Shown: positions 57,179 through 64,000 of the stretch, one piece after another
Layout: each line of letters opens with the position of its first letter
How positions within the stretch are numbered: the first letter of the stretch is position 1
Assembly (NCBI RefSeq): GCF_003194625.1
Contig: NZ_QHKX01000002.1
Location: 372,001-436,000 of the forward strand
Source: Nocardioides solisilvae
GTDB taxonomy: Bacteria; Actinomycetota; Actinomycetes; Propionibacteriales; Nocardioidaceae
DNA: 64,000 nt
Direction of reading: 5' to 3'
Translations under genes and position numbers: made by a program
Notes under the pieces: model-generated
The model's input: only the letters and a program-made list of their open reading frames with translations
Told to the model about the DNA's origin: nothing
The model's database searches: none

Positions 57179-58072
57179 TCAGGGCGACTCGACCTCCGAG
57201 GAGGGTACGGCGACGGCCACCGCGAGCCGGACCAGGAGGTCCTCGTCGGGTGCCCCGGGCAGGAACGTGACGAGGTCGTCCTCGAGCGGCGCCGGCCAAC
57301 CGTCGGTGAGCGCGGCGAGCAGCGCCTCGTCGTCCAGCCCGGCCTCGCGCAGCAGCGCCAGCTCGCGCAGGTCGAGGCCGACGGGCAGCGGACCGTTGCC
57401 GAGGTCCGTGCCGTAGAGGACCCGGCCGCCCGCGGCGTGGAAGGCGGCCAGGTTGGCCATCGCGGTCCGCTGCCCGGGGGTGGACGCGCCGTGACGGTGG
57501 ATGTCCAGGGTGCTGATCCACGCCATGTCTGCCGCCACGCACTCCGCGACGACGTCGGCGTCGAGCGCCTCGGTCCACGGGGTGTGGGCGAGGACGTCGA
57601 CCCCGGCGGCCAGCGCCAGCTCGACCATCCCCGGACCCTCCACGTGGGCCACCACGGGGGTCTCCCCCGCCGCGGCCACCACGGCGCTGCAGGTGGCGAG
57701 GTCGAGCACCGGCCCGGCCCCGCGGTGCAGGGTGACCTTGACCACGCTCGCGCCCAGCGCGCGCTGCTCGGCGACGGCCGCCTCGGCCTCGCGGGGGTGG
57801 GCGACCGGGCGGACGCTGCCGTGCGGCGCCCACGGGCGGTCGCTCGGGTAGCCGTCGGGCGCGGCGAGGAACTGACCGGCGTGGTGCACCCGGACGGGGC
57901 AGGCGGCCGCGAGCGCCACCACGTCGGCCGACCAGCCGAGGTCGACGACGGCACCCAGCGCCCCGCGGGCGAGCAGGGAGCCGTCGACCAGCCCCAGGTG
58001 GACGTGGTGGTCCCGCAGGACGGGCAGGACCGTGCCGGTCAGGTCGGTGCCGCGGAGCCGGACGCTGCTCAT
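57179..58072 (-). CDS. Amidohydrolase family protein
   Basis: This 297-residue protein has the amidohydrolase metal site HHVHLG (about residue 22), a central Lys (SVVKVTLHRG), HVEGPGMVELALAAGVD and the late Asp in VLYGTDLGNGPLPVG. It belongs to the imidazolonepropionase-like or hydantoinase-like branch; the substrate is unknown. The ATG is six bases after TAGCGT, suggesting a leaderless message. Its position upstream of kynU could reflect a catabolic unit, but the gap is 97 bases and the link is weak. Confidence 0.82.
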   Translation of the reverse strand: MSSVRLRGTDLTGTVLPVLRDHHVHLGLVDGSLLARGALGAVVDLGWSADVVALAAACPVRVHHAGQFLAAPDGYPSDRPWAPHGSVRPVAHPREAEAAVAEQRALGASVVKVTLHRGAGPVLDLATCSAVVAAAGETPVVAHVEGPGMVELALAAGVDVLAHTPWTEALDADVVAECVAADMAWISTLDIHRHGASTPGQRTAMANLAAFHAAGGRVLYGTDLGNGPLPVGLDLRELALLREAGLDDEALLAALTDGWPAPLEDDLVTFLPGAPDEDLLVRLAVAVAVPSSEVESP

Positions 58073-58087
58073 CCGGGCACGCTACTC

Positions 58088-59068
58088 CTACTGGAAGCTG
58101 ACGAACCGGACCTCGGGTCGGAGCCTGCGGGCGGCCCGCGCCCGCATCCGCGGCACGTCCTCGTCGTAGAAGAGCTTGAAGCCCAGGTCGAACTGCTTCG
58201 GCCGGGCCACCGCGCGGAAGGTGGCCTGCTTCTGGGCGGGCGTCCCGAAGCCGTCGACGTGCTGGACCTCCGCGAGGTTCGCCCGGTCGCGCACCTTCTT
58301 GATCCGGCCGACCATCGACTCGCGGAACTGGTGGAGCATGAAGACCTTCTCCGGCAGCGCGTGCTGGGCGGTCAGCGCGTCGAGCCAGGCGGAGACGTCG
58401 TTGACCTCCTTGGCCCGGACGGAGCCGATGACCTGGCCGGGCACCTGGTCGGGGCCCATCCGCCACTCCGGGTCGAGGGCGAGCCCCACCCACGGGTGCT
58501 GGAGCGCCCACTCCCACCGCTTCGCGACGGTGAGGAAGTCGGACCGACCGGGCTGGACGTCGAGGACCAGCAGCGCGCCGTTGCGCTCGGCGGCGTCGAT
58601 GTACTCTTGGACCCGCTCCCGCGGGATGTCGTGGGAGTAGTCGCCGTCGGCGCCCGGGACCGCGTCGGCCACCGTGACGATCAGCTCGTAGACGGGCTGC
58701 ACCCGCTCCTTGCGGGCGAGCCGGAAGGGCTTCGCGGCGCGGACGAGGCGCCGGTGGACGGTGTCGGGGTCGGCCTCGCCCAGCACCCCGAGGACGCCGG
58801 TGCCGGCCGTGCCGTAGTAGGCGACGAGGAACCGGTTGCGGGCGAAGACCTTGCGCCCCCCGCCGGGCAGTGTGGCGCGGCGCGCCAGCACAGCCGGTGC
58901 CCGGCCCGCGGAGCCGGCGGCACCCTCGGCGGCCCTCCCAGCCGTCGGGACGGTCGGGGCCGCTCCGGTCGCCCCGTCGCGGGCGGTGGCGGTCGCCGGG
59001 AGGCCGGCGAGCAGGCTGCCCGCGAGCAGCAGGGCGGCCGTGGACGTGAGTGTTCTCCCCCGAGTCAT
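58088..59068 (-). CDS. Secreted protein with TIM-barrel-like domain, function unknown
   Basis: This 326-residue protein has a signal peptide (STAALLLAGSLLAGLPATATA) and a mature part with VFARNRFLVAYYGTAGTGVLGVLGE, GALLVLDVQPGRSDFL and WVGLALDPEWRM. This pattern recalls glycoside-hydrolase-like barrels in secreted actinobacterial proteins. I see no certain catalytic residues. The ATG at 59068 lies seven bases after TACTGT. The frame is continuous with the upstream PPOX gene, apparently because of a frameshift there. Confidence 0.7.
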   Translation of the reverse strand: MTRGRTLTSTAALLLAGSLLAGLPATATARDGATGAAPTVPTAGRAAEGAAGSAGRAPAVLARRATLPGGGRKVFARNRFLVAYYGTAGTGVLGVLGEADPDTVHRRLVRAAKPFRLARKERVQPVYELIVTVADAVPGADGDYSHDIPRERVQEYIDAAERNGALLVLDVQPGRSDFLTVAKRWEWALQHPWVGLALDPEWRMGPDQVPGQVIGSVRAKEVNDVSAWLDALTAQHALPEKVFMLHQFRESMVGRIKKVRDRANLAEVQHVDGFGTPAQKQATFRAVARPKQFDLGFKLFYDEDVPRMRARAARRLRPEVRFVSFQ

Positions 59069-59632
59069 GGCCCGCACAGTAGCGGTGCCGCTCTCACGAC
59101 GGGATCGGAACCCCCCGTCGGATCGTCGTCGAAGGCGGGGAGCCCGTCGATGCTCATGGCCCCGCCGGTCCATGTTCGGGGTGAGCAGGTCCCGCTCGTC
59201 GTCGAGGCTCATGAGGGGCAGGGCGTAGCCGCACGAGTCGCTCACCCGCTCGACGTCGACCACGATCACGGCCCGGGCGTGCGGGTGGGGGTCGAACCGG
59301 GACGCCCAGGCCTCGAAGTCGTCGTCGTACCGGCTCACCACCCGCCCGCGGCCGTGCAGGCGGACGACGTTCGGCGTGCGGTCGAACGAGCAGAACATCA
59401 CGGTGATCCGCCCGTTCTGCCGCAGGTGCGCGATCGTCTCGGCGCCGCTCGCGGTGAGGTCGAGGTAGGCGACGGTGTGGTCGTCCACCACGGCGAACGT
59501 GCCGACCAGGCCCTTGGGCGAGACGTTGACGTGCCCGCCGTCGCCCGAGGGCGCGGTGGCCACGAAGAAGACCGGCTGGGCCTCGACGAACTCCCTCAGG
59601 CGGCCGTCGATCCGCTCGTGGACCTTGCCCAT
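59065..59632 (-). pseudogene. PPOX-type flavin oxidoreductase, C-terminus frameshifted
   Basis: The N-terminal 150 or so residues are a normal pyridoxamine-phosphate-oxidase-like fold (FFVATAPSGDGGHVNVSPKG, TVMFCSFDRTPNVVRLHGRG, VSDSCGYALPLM). After DLLTPNMDRRG the family's usual tail, which includes SIDGLPAF, appears only in another frame (near 59120-59160). In that frame it ends in a stop overlapping the next ATG. Read straight on, the frame fuses with the secreted gene into 514 residues. A small deletion or sequencing error near 59160 is the likely cause; the flavin-binding core may still work. Confidence 0.7.
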
Positions 59633-59654
59633 CCCGACTCCCCCGGCTCCCGGC

Positions 59655-61343
59655 TCAGCTCGTGACGGCGCCGTGGGCGGCGGACTGCACGACCTTGGCG
59701 TACTTGCCGAGCACCCCGCGCGTGTACTTCGGCGGGTTGGGCTCCCACCCGACCCTGCGGGCCTCCAGGTCGTCGATCTCCACCTCGAGGGTCGCGTTCG
59801 CGACGTCGAGGGTGATCCGGTCGCCGTCGCGGACGAACGCGATCGGACCGCCGTCGACCGCCTCGGGGGCGATGTGGCCGACGCAGAGGCCGGTCGTGCC
59901 GCCCGAGAAGCGCCCGTCGGTGATGAGCAGGACGTCCTTGCCGAGGCCCGCGCCCTTGATGGCGCCGGTGATGGCGAGCATCTCGCGCATCCCCGGGCCG
60001 CCCTTGGGCCCCTCGTAGCGGATGACGACCACGTCGTTCGGCTGGATCCGGCCCTCGGCCAGCGCGTCGAGGGCGGCGCGCTCGCCGTCGAAGACGCGGG
60101 CGGTGCCGGTGAAGGTGGTGTCGTCGAAGCCGGCGCTCTTGACGACCGCGCCCTCGGGGGCCAGGGAGCCCTTGAGGATCGTGATGCCGCCGGTGGCGTG
60201 GATCGGCTTCTCGAAGGCGCGCAGCACCTCGCCGTCCAGCGGCTTCGGGGCGAGCGCCTCGAGGTTCTCGGCCATGGTGCGGCCGGTGACGGTGAGGGTG
60301 TCGCCGTGCATGAAGCCGGCGTCGAGGAGCGCCTTCATCACGACCGGGATGCCGCCGATCTTGTCGACGTCGGTCATCACGAAGCGGCCGAACGGCTTGA
60401 GGTCGCCGATGTGCGGCACCTTCGACCCGATCCGGTTGAAGTCGTCGAGGGTGAGGTCGACGTCGGCCTCGCGGGCGATCGCGAGCAGGTGGAGCACCGC
60501 GTTGGTCGAGCCGCCCAGCGCCATCACCACGGCGATCGCGTTCTCGAAGGCCGGCTTGGTCATGACCTGGCGGGCCGTGATGCCCTGGCGCAGCATCTCG
60601 ACGACCGCCTCGCCGGAGCGGTGCGCGAAGCCGTCGCGGCGGCGGTCGACGGCCGGCGGGGCCGCGCTGCCCGGGAGGCTCATCCCGAGCGCCTCCGCGA
60701 CGCTGGCCATGGTGTTGGCGGTGTACATGCCGCCGCAGGCACCCTCGCCCGGGCAGATCGCGCGCTCGATCCGGTCGACCTCGTCGCGGGTGATCTTGCC
60801 CGCGAGGCACGCGCCGACGGCCTCGAAGGCGTCGATGATCGTCACGTCGTTGCCGTCGACCTGGCCGGGCATCGTGGAGCCGGCGTAGAGGAAGACGCTG
60901 GCGAGGTCGAGCCGCGCCGCGGCCATCAGCATGCCGGGCAGCGACTTGTCGCAGCCGGCCAGCAGCACGGATCCGTCGAGCCGCTCGGCCATCATCACGG
61001 TCTCCACGGAGTCGGCGATGACCTCTCGGCTGACGAGCGAGAAGTGCATCCCCTCGTGGCCCATCGAGATGCCGTCGGAGACCGAGATGGTGCCGAACTC
61101 CAGGGGGTAGCCGCCCGCGGCGTGCACGCCGTTCTTCACGGCCTTGGCGAGCCGGTCCAGCGACAGGTTGCAGGGCGTGATCTCGTTCCAGCTCGAGGCG
61201 ACGCCGATCTGCGGCTTGGCGAAGTCCTCGTCGCCCATCCCCACCGCACGGAGCATGCCGCGCGCCGCGGCCCGCTCCAGGCCGTCGGTGACGTCGCGGG
61301 AACGGGGCTTGATGTCGGGCTGCTGCTGGTCGGACGCGCTCAT
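59655..61343 (-). CDS. ilvD: Dihydroxy-acid dehydratase
   Basis: This 562-residue Fe-S enzyme removes water from the dihydroxy acids of Val and Ile synthesis. Cluster cysteines lie in [20 protein letters not shown] and near [10 protein letters not shown]. The C-terminal block [18 protein letters not shown] and [19 protein letters not shown] is characteristic. It stands alone between the PPOX gene and a lipase; a TAGGCT is only four bases before the ATG, so the exact promoter is unclear. Confidence 0.96.
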   Translation of the reverse strand: MSASDQQQPDIKPRSRDVTDGLERAAARGMLRAVGMGDEDFAKPQIGVASSWNEITPCNLSLDRLAKAVKNGVHAAGGYPLEFGTISVSDGISMGHEGMHFSLVSREVIADSVETVMMAERLDGSVLLAGCDKSLPGMLMAAARLDLASVFLYAGSTMPGQVDGNDVTIIDAFEAVGACLAGKITRDEVDRIERAICPGEGACGGMYTANTMASVAEALGMSLPGSAAPPAVDRRRDGFAHRSGEAVVEMLRQGITARQVMTKPAFENAIAVVMALGGSTNAVLHLLAIAREADVDLTLDDFNRIGSKVPHIGDLKPFGRFVMTDVDKIGGIPVVMKALLDAGFMHGDTLTVTGRTMAENLEALAPKPLDGEVLRAFEKPIHATGGITILKGSLAPEGAVVKSAGFDDTTFTGTARVFDGERAALDALAEGRIQPNDVVVIRYEGPKGGPGMREMLAITGAIKGAGLGKDVLLITDGRFSGGTTGLCVGHIAPEAVDGGPIAFVRDGDRITLDVANATLEVEIDDLEARRVGWEPNPPKYTRGVLGKYAKVVQSAAHGAVTS

Positions 61344-61386
61344 GCGCGCAGCCTACGACTCGCCCTCCCTGGGGCGGCGTCCGGTC

Positions 61387-62187
61387 TCAGGGCAGGTGAC
61401 GCCCCACGAAGGCGAGGACGTCGTCGAGCACCTCGTCGCGGTTGGTCTCGTTGAGGATCTCGTGCCTGGCCCCGGGGTAGGTCCTCTGCTCCGCCCGACG
61501 GCCGCCGAGGGTGGCGAACCCCTCGCGCGACGGGCCGATCGGCACCAGCCGGTCGTCCTCGCCGTGCAGCCAGAGGATCGGCACGTCGACGGCGCCCTCC
61601 GCGCCGACCCGCTCCGTCGCCGCCCGGAGCGCCTCGAGGGTGGGGCGCTTGAAGGGTCCGTGCCAGACGAGCTCGTCGGCGGCGTAGGCCTCCCCCACCG
61701 CCGGGTCGCGGCTGAGGGTGGCCGGGTCGATCGGCACGTCGGGGATCTCCTCGGCGGCGAGCAGCTGCTCGACCGCCTCCCACCGCCCCAGCACGGGCGC
61801 CGAGAGGACGACGGCGGCCAGCCCGTCGCCGTACCGCTGGGCGTAGCGGGCGGCGACCAGCCCGCCCATGGAGTGGCCGAGCAGGACCACCGGCAGGCCG
61901 GGGTGCTCCGCGCGGGCGAGCTCCTCGACGCGGTGCAGGTCGTCGCAGACCCGCTCCAGGTCCTCGACGAGGACGCGCTCGCCGTCGCTGCGGCCGTGCC
62001 CGACGTGGTCGGGGGCGAGGACCGCGGCGCCGTCGGCGACCAGCCGCTCGGCGACGTGGGGGTAGCGGCCGGTGTGCTCGCCGTACCCGTGCACGAGGAG
62101 CACCACGTAGCGCGTGCGCTCCCCCGTCCAGCGGCGGACGAAGAGGGTCCCGGCGTGGCCGGCGAGCTCGGTGTCGGTCTCGGTCAT
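61387..62187 (-). CDS. Alpha/beta hydrolase, monoacylglycerol lipase-like
   Basis: This 266-residue serine hydrolase has the oxyanion block LLVHGYGEHTGRY, the nucleophile elbow GHSMGG, and late Asp and His (LHGEDDRLVP, GARHEILNETNRDEV). The overall form is that of bacterial lysophospholipase/monoacylglycerol lipases. The ATG at 62187 (MTETDTELAG) is preferred, with GGGGGAGGG upstream; the longer frame adds 12 residues. It would hydrolyse short or medium-chain glycerides. Confidence 0.85.
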   Translation of the reverse strand: MTETDTELAGHAGTLFVRRWTGERTRYVVLLVHGYGEHTGRYPHVAERLVADGAAVLAPDHVGHGRSDGERVLVEDLERVCDDLHRVEELARAEHPGLPVVLLGHSMGGLVAARYAQRYGDGLAAVVLSAPVLGRWEAVEQLLAAEEIPDVPIDPATLSRDPAVGEAYAADELVWHGPFKRPTLEALRAATERVGAEGAVDVPILWLHGEDDRLVPIGPSREGFATLGGRRAEQRTYPGARHEILNETNRDEVLDDVLAFVGRHLP

Positions 62188-62253
62188 GGCCGCCACCCTC
62201 CCCCGGAGCGCGGCACGGGTCAAGGGGTCGCGGGACGGGCTAGGTTGTCGCCC

Positions 62254-62472
62254 ATGGCGAAGAAGTCCTGGGCAGACCTGACCACCACCCAGCGGACGGC
62301 GGTCGTCGTCCTCGGCGCCGCCGAGGTGGCGCTCAGCGCGTGGGCGGCCAAGGACCTGCGGAGCCGGACGGCCGCCGAGGTCCGCGGCCCCAGGGCGCTG
62401 TGGGGGCCCGCCCTCCTCGTGCAGCCCTTCGGCCCCCTGGCCTACCTGGTCCTGGGCCGCCGGCGCGCCTGA
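62254..62472 (+). CDS. Small membrane protein with PLDc_N-type segment
   Basis: This 72-residue protein has two hydrophobic helices and the end WGPALLVQPFGPLAYLVLGRR, which matches the short PLDc_N domain found alone in many actinobacteria and in the N-terminus of cardiolipin synthases. The function alone is unknown. The ATG lies seven bases after TAGGTT, suggesting leaderless transcription. It is divergent from the lipase. Confidence 0.75.
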   Translation: MAKKSWADLTTTQRTAVVVLGAAEVALSAWAAKDLRSRTAAEVRGPRALWGPALLVQPFGPLAYLVLGRRRA

Positions 62473-62493
62473 CCCGCGCGGCCCGGGCCGCGC

Positions 62494-63663
62494 TCAGGGC
62501 AGCACGGCCGCCCGCACCACGAGCACGTCGGGCAGGTCGCGGTGCAGCTCGGTCCACGTGGCCCCCTCGTCCCCCGACCCCCAGACCGCGCCGTTGCGGC
62601 CGCCGAAGTAGAGGCCGACCGGGTCTTGGGTGTCGGCGCACATCGCGTCGCGCATCACGGCGGCGTAGAACGAGTCGGGCAGCGTCCCCTCGCCCAGCTG
62701 CTCCCACGTCTCGCCCCCGTCGGTGGTCCGGCAGACCCGGGCGCGGCTGTCGACCGGCCAGCGCGCGCCGGCGTCGGCGATCGGGAACGTGTACGCCGTG
62801 GAGGGCTTGCGCGGGTGCGTCACCATCGCGAACCCGAACTCCGAGGGGAGCCCGGGGGCGATGTCCTGCCAGGAGTCGCCGCCGTCGTCGGAGCGGTAGA
62901 CCCCGCCGTGGTTCTGCAGGAAGAGCCGGTCGGGGTCGACGGCGTCCCGGGCGACCTTGTGCACGCACTGGCCGAACTCGGGGTAGGACCGCTCCCCCGG
63001 CATGAACTCGGCCTTGACCCCCCGGTTGACCGGCTCCCAGGAGCGGCCGCCGTCGGCGGTGCGGTAGGCACCGCCGGTGGAGAGCGCCGCGAGGACCGAG
63101 CCGGGGTCCCGGGGGTGCGGCAGGACCGTGTGGAACGCCTGCCCGCCGAACCCCTCGCTCCACTCGGGGCGGTGCGGGTGGTCCCAGAGCCCGCGGACGA
63201 GCTCGAAGTGCTCGCCGCCGTCCTCGGAGCGGAAGACGGCGCCGGGCTCGGTGCCCGCCCACACCACCCCGTCCTCCACGCCCGGCACGAGCTGCCAGAC
63301 CCGGGCCAGCGTCGCGCCGGTGTCCTCGGGGAAGCGGACGGCGCCGTTGGGCGTCTCCTGCCAGGTCTCGCCGAGGTCCTCGCTCCAGCGCACCTGCGGG
63401 CCGAACCAGCTGGAGGAGCACCCCGCGAGCACCCGCGGGACGGCGCCGCGGGGATCGACCATGACGGAGTAGACCTCCTCCATCGGGAAGTGCGGGCCCG
63501 TCCAGCTCCACTCCGCCCGCCGGGCGTCGGAGGTGCCGAGCCACAGCCCCTTGCGGGTGCCGACGAGCAGGAGCGTGCTCCCTCCGCTGCCCTGCCCGGT
63601 GCCGCCGTGCCCGGTGCCGCCCTGCTCGGCCCCGCCGGCCGTGGCGTGCGTCGCGTCGTCCAT
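62494..63663 (-). CDS. BNR/sialidase-like beta-propeller protein
   Basis: This 389-residue protein carries at least five Asp-box (BNR) motifs of the type S-x-D-x-G-x-T-W: WSEDLGETW, RSEDGGEHF, RTADGGRSW, RSDDGGDSW and TTDGGETW. It should fold as a beta-propeller, as in sialidases and Ycf48/BNR proteins. No signal peptide is seen; the N-terminus is a Gly/Gln-rich linker. Catalytic residues of sialidases are not evident, so a binding or exo-enzyme role remains open. Confidence 0.8.
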   Translation of the reverse strand: MDDATHATAGGAEQGGTGHGGTGQGSGGSTLLLVGTRKGLWLGTSDARRAEWSWTGPHFPMEEVYSVMVDPRGAVPRVLAGCSSSWFGPQVRWSEDLGETWQETPNGAVRFPEDTGATLARVWQLVPGVEDGVVWAGTEPGAVFRSEDGGEHFELVRGLWDHPHRPEWSEGFGGQAFHTVLPHPRDPGSVLAALSTGGAYRTADGGRSWEPVNRGVKAEFMPGERSYPEFGQCVHKVARDAVDPDRLFLQNHGGVYRSDDGGDSWQDIAPGLPSEFGFAMVTHPRKPSTAYTFPIADAGARWPVDSRARVCRTTDGGETWEQLGEGTLPDSFYAAVMRDAMCADTQDPVGLYFGGRNGAVWGSGDEGATWTELHRDLPDVLVVRAAVLP

Positions 63664-63691
63664 GTCGTCTCCCTCGTCCGGTGCGGTGTCG

Positions 63692-64000
63692 TCAGTCCTG
63701 GGTGCGGTGCCGGAAGGCGCGCAGCGAGAGCGGCGCGAGCACCGCGGTGAGCACGAGCGTCCAGATCACGGTGGAGAGCACCGGGTGCTGCAGCGGCAGC
63801 GCCGCCTCCGCCGGCGCCGGCCCGGTGTTGCCCCACAGCTCGCGCACCGCCTGCACCAGCGAGGAGATGGGGTTCCACTCCGCGACCGTGCGCAGGAAGT
63901 CCCCCATCCGCTCGGTCGGCGCGAACGCGTTGGAGAGGAAGGTGATCGGGAAGATGGTGGTGAACATGACCCCGTTGACCGCCTCGACCGACCGCAGCGC
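63692..64000 (-). CDS. ABC-2 type transporter permease, C-terminal fragment (cut by the window edge)
   Basis: About 102 codons are present; the start lies beyond the right edge. The sequence ALRSVEAVNGVMFTTIFPITFLSNAFAPTERMG, with a following helical pair, matches the C-terminal part of DrrB-like drug-export permeases. It is the last gene here and its ATPase partner is presumably further right. Confidence 0.8.
   Translation of the reverse strand, partial: ALRSVEAVNGVMFTTIFPITFLSNAFAPTERMGDFLRTVAEWNPISSLVQAVRELWGNTGPAPAEAALPLQHPVLSTVIWTLVLTAVLAPLSLRAFRHRTQD

Overview
The window is a contiguous piece of chromosome from a high-GC actinobacterium, most likely a member of the Nocardioidaceae (Nocardioides-like). 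This is inferred from the gene order rpmB-recG-rsmD-coaD-yceD-rpmF-rnc-mutM-smc, the ada-alkA fusion beside ogt, the HU protein with a long Lys/Ala tail, the IclR regulator divergent from leuCD, and the many GTG/TTG starts with 4-base stop/start overlaps. I see no insertion sequence, prophage, CRISPR array, integron or rRNA. It reads as core genome.

Layout. Positions 1-11,000 (minus strand) hold the conserved DNA-repair, ribosome and CoA block: smc (cut by the left edge), an MFS transporter, a small coiled-coil protein, mutM, rnc, rpmF, yceD, coaD, rsmD, recG, a DAK2-domain kinase and rpmB. Positions 11,000-20,900 carry thiL, a one-domain RAM protein, a DUF3515 lipoprotein, ddl, a Cys/Met-type PLP enzyme, gpsA, plsC, hup, leuD, leuC and an NdgR-like IclR regulator. 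Positions 20,900-29,400 carry the alkylation-repair pair (ogt, ada-alkA), a GNAT, tRNA-Glu(CTC), tRNA-Gln(CTG), a CPBP protease, gltX, an FAH-family hydrolase, a putative glycosylase-like protein, a 2H phosphoesterase and a pentapeptide-repeat protein. Positions 29,400-32,100 form a biotin-uptake unit: a BioQ-like TetR repressor, two operators and bioY-bioM-bioN. Positions 32,100-47,300 mix a sulfotransferase, amidase, VWA protein, cimA, Ser/Thr kinase, ilvE, leuB, methyltransferase, secreted protein, serA and a DsbA-like protein. Positions 47,400-64,000 carry an ABC exporter, ilvC, ilvN, ilvB, small and secreted genes, an S66 peptidase, kynU, an amidohydrolase, a probably frameshifted PPOX gene, ilvD, a lipase, a BNR-repeat protein and a cut ABC-2 permease.

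How it works together. Much of the right two-thirds serves branched-chain amino acids: leuCD, cimA, ilvE, leuB, ilvBNC and ilvD, with the regulator ndgR and with serA nearby. Two of these units (ilvB and cimA) have a short peptide ORF containing Leu/Val or Val/Ile codons, followed by a hairpin and a U-tract terminator in front of the enzyme gene. This is the layout of ribosome-mediated attenuation. A third short ORF with crossing hairpins lies upstream of leuB. Eleven or so genes have a TANNNT box 6-8 bases before the start codon, suggesting widespread leaderless transcription. Several such promoters are divergent and physically overlapping (ddl with the PLP enzyme, FAH with its divergent neighbour).
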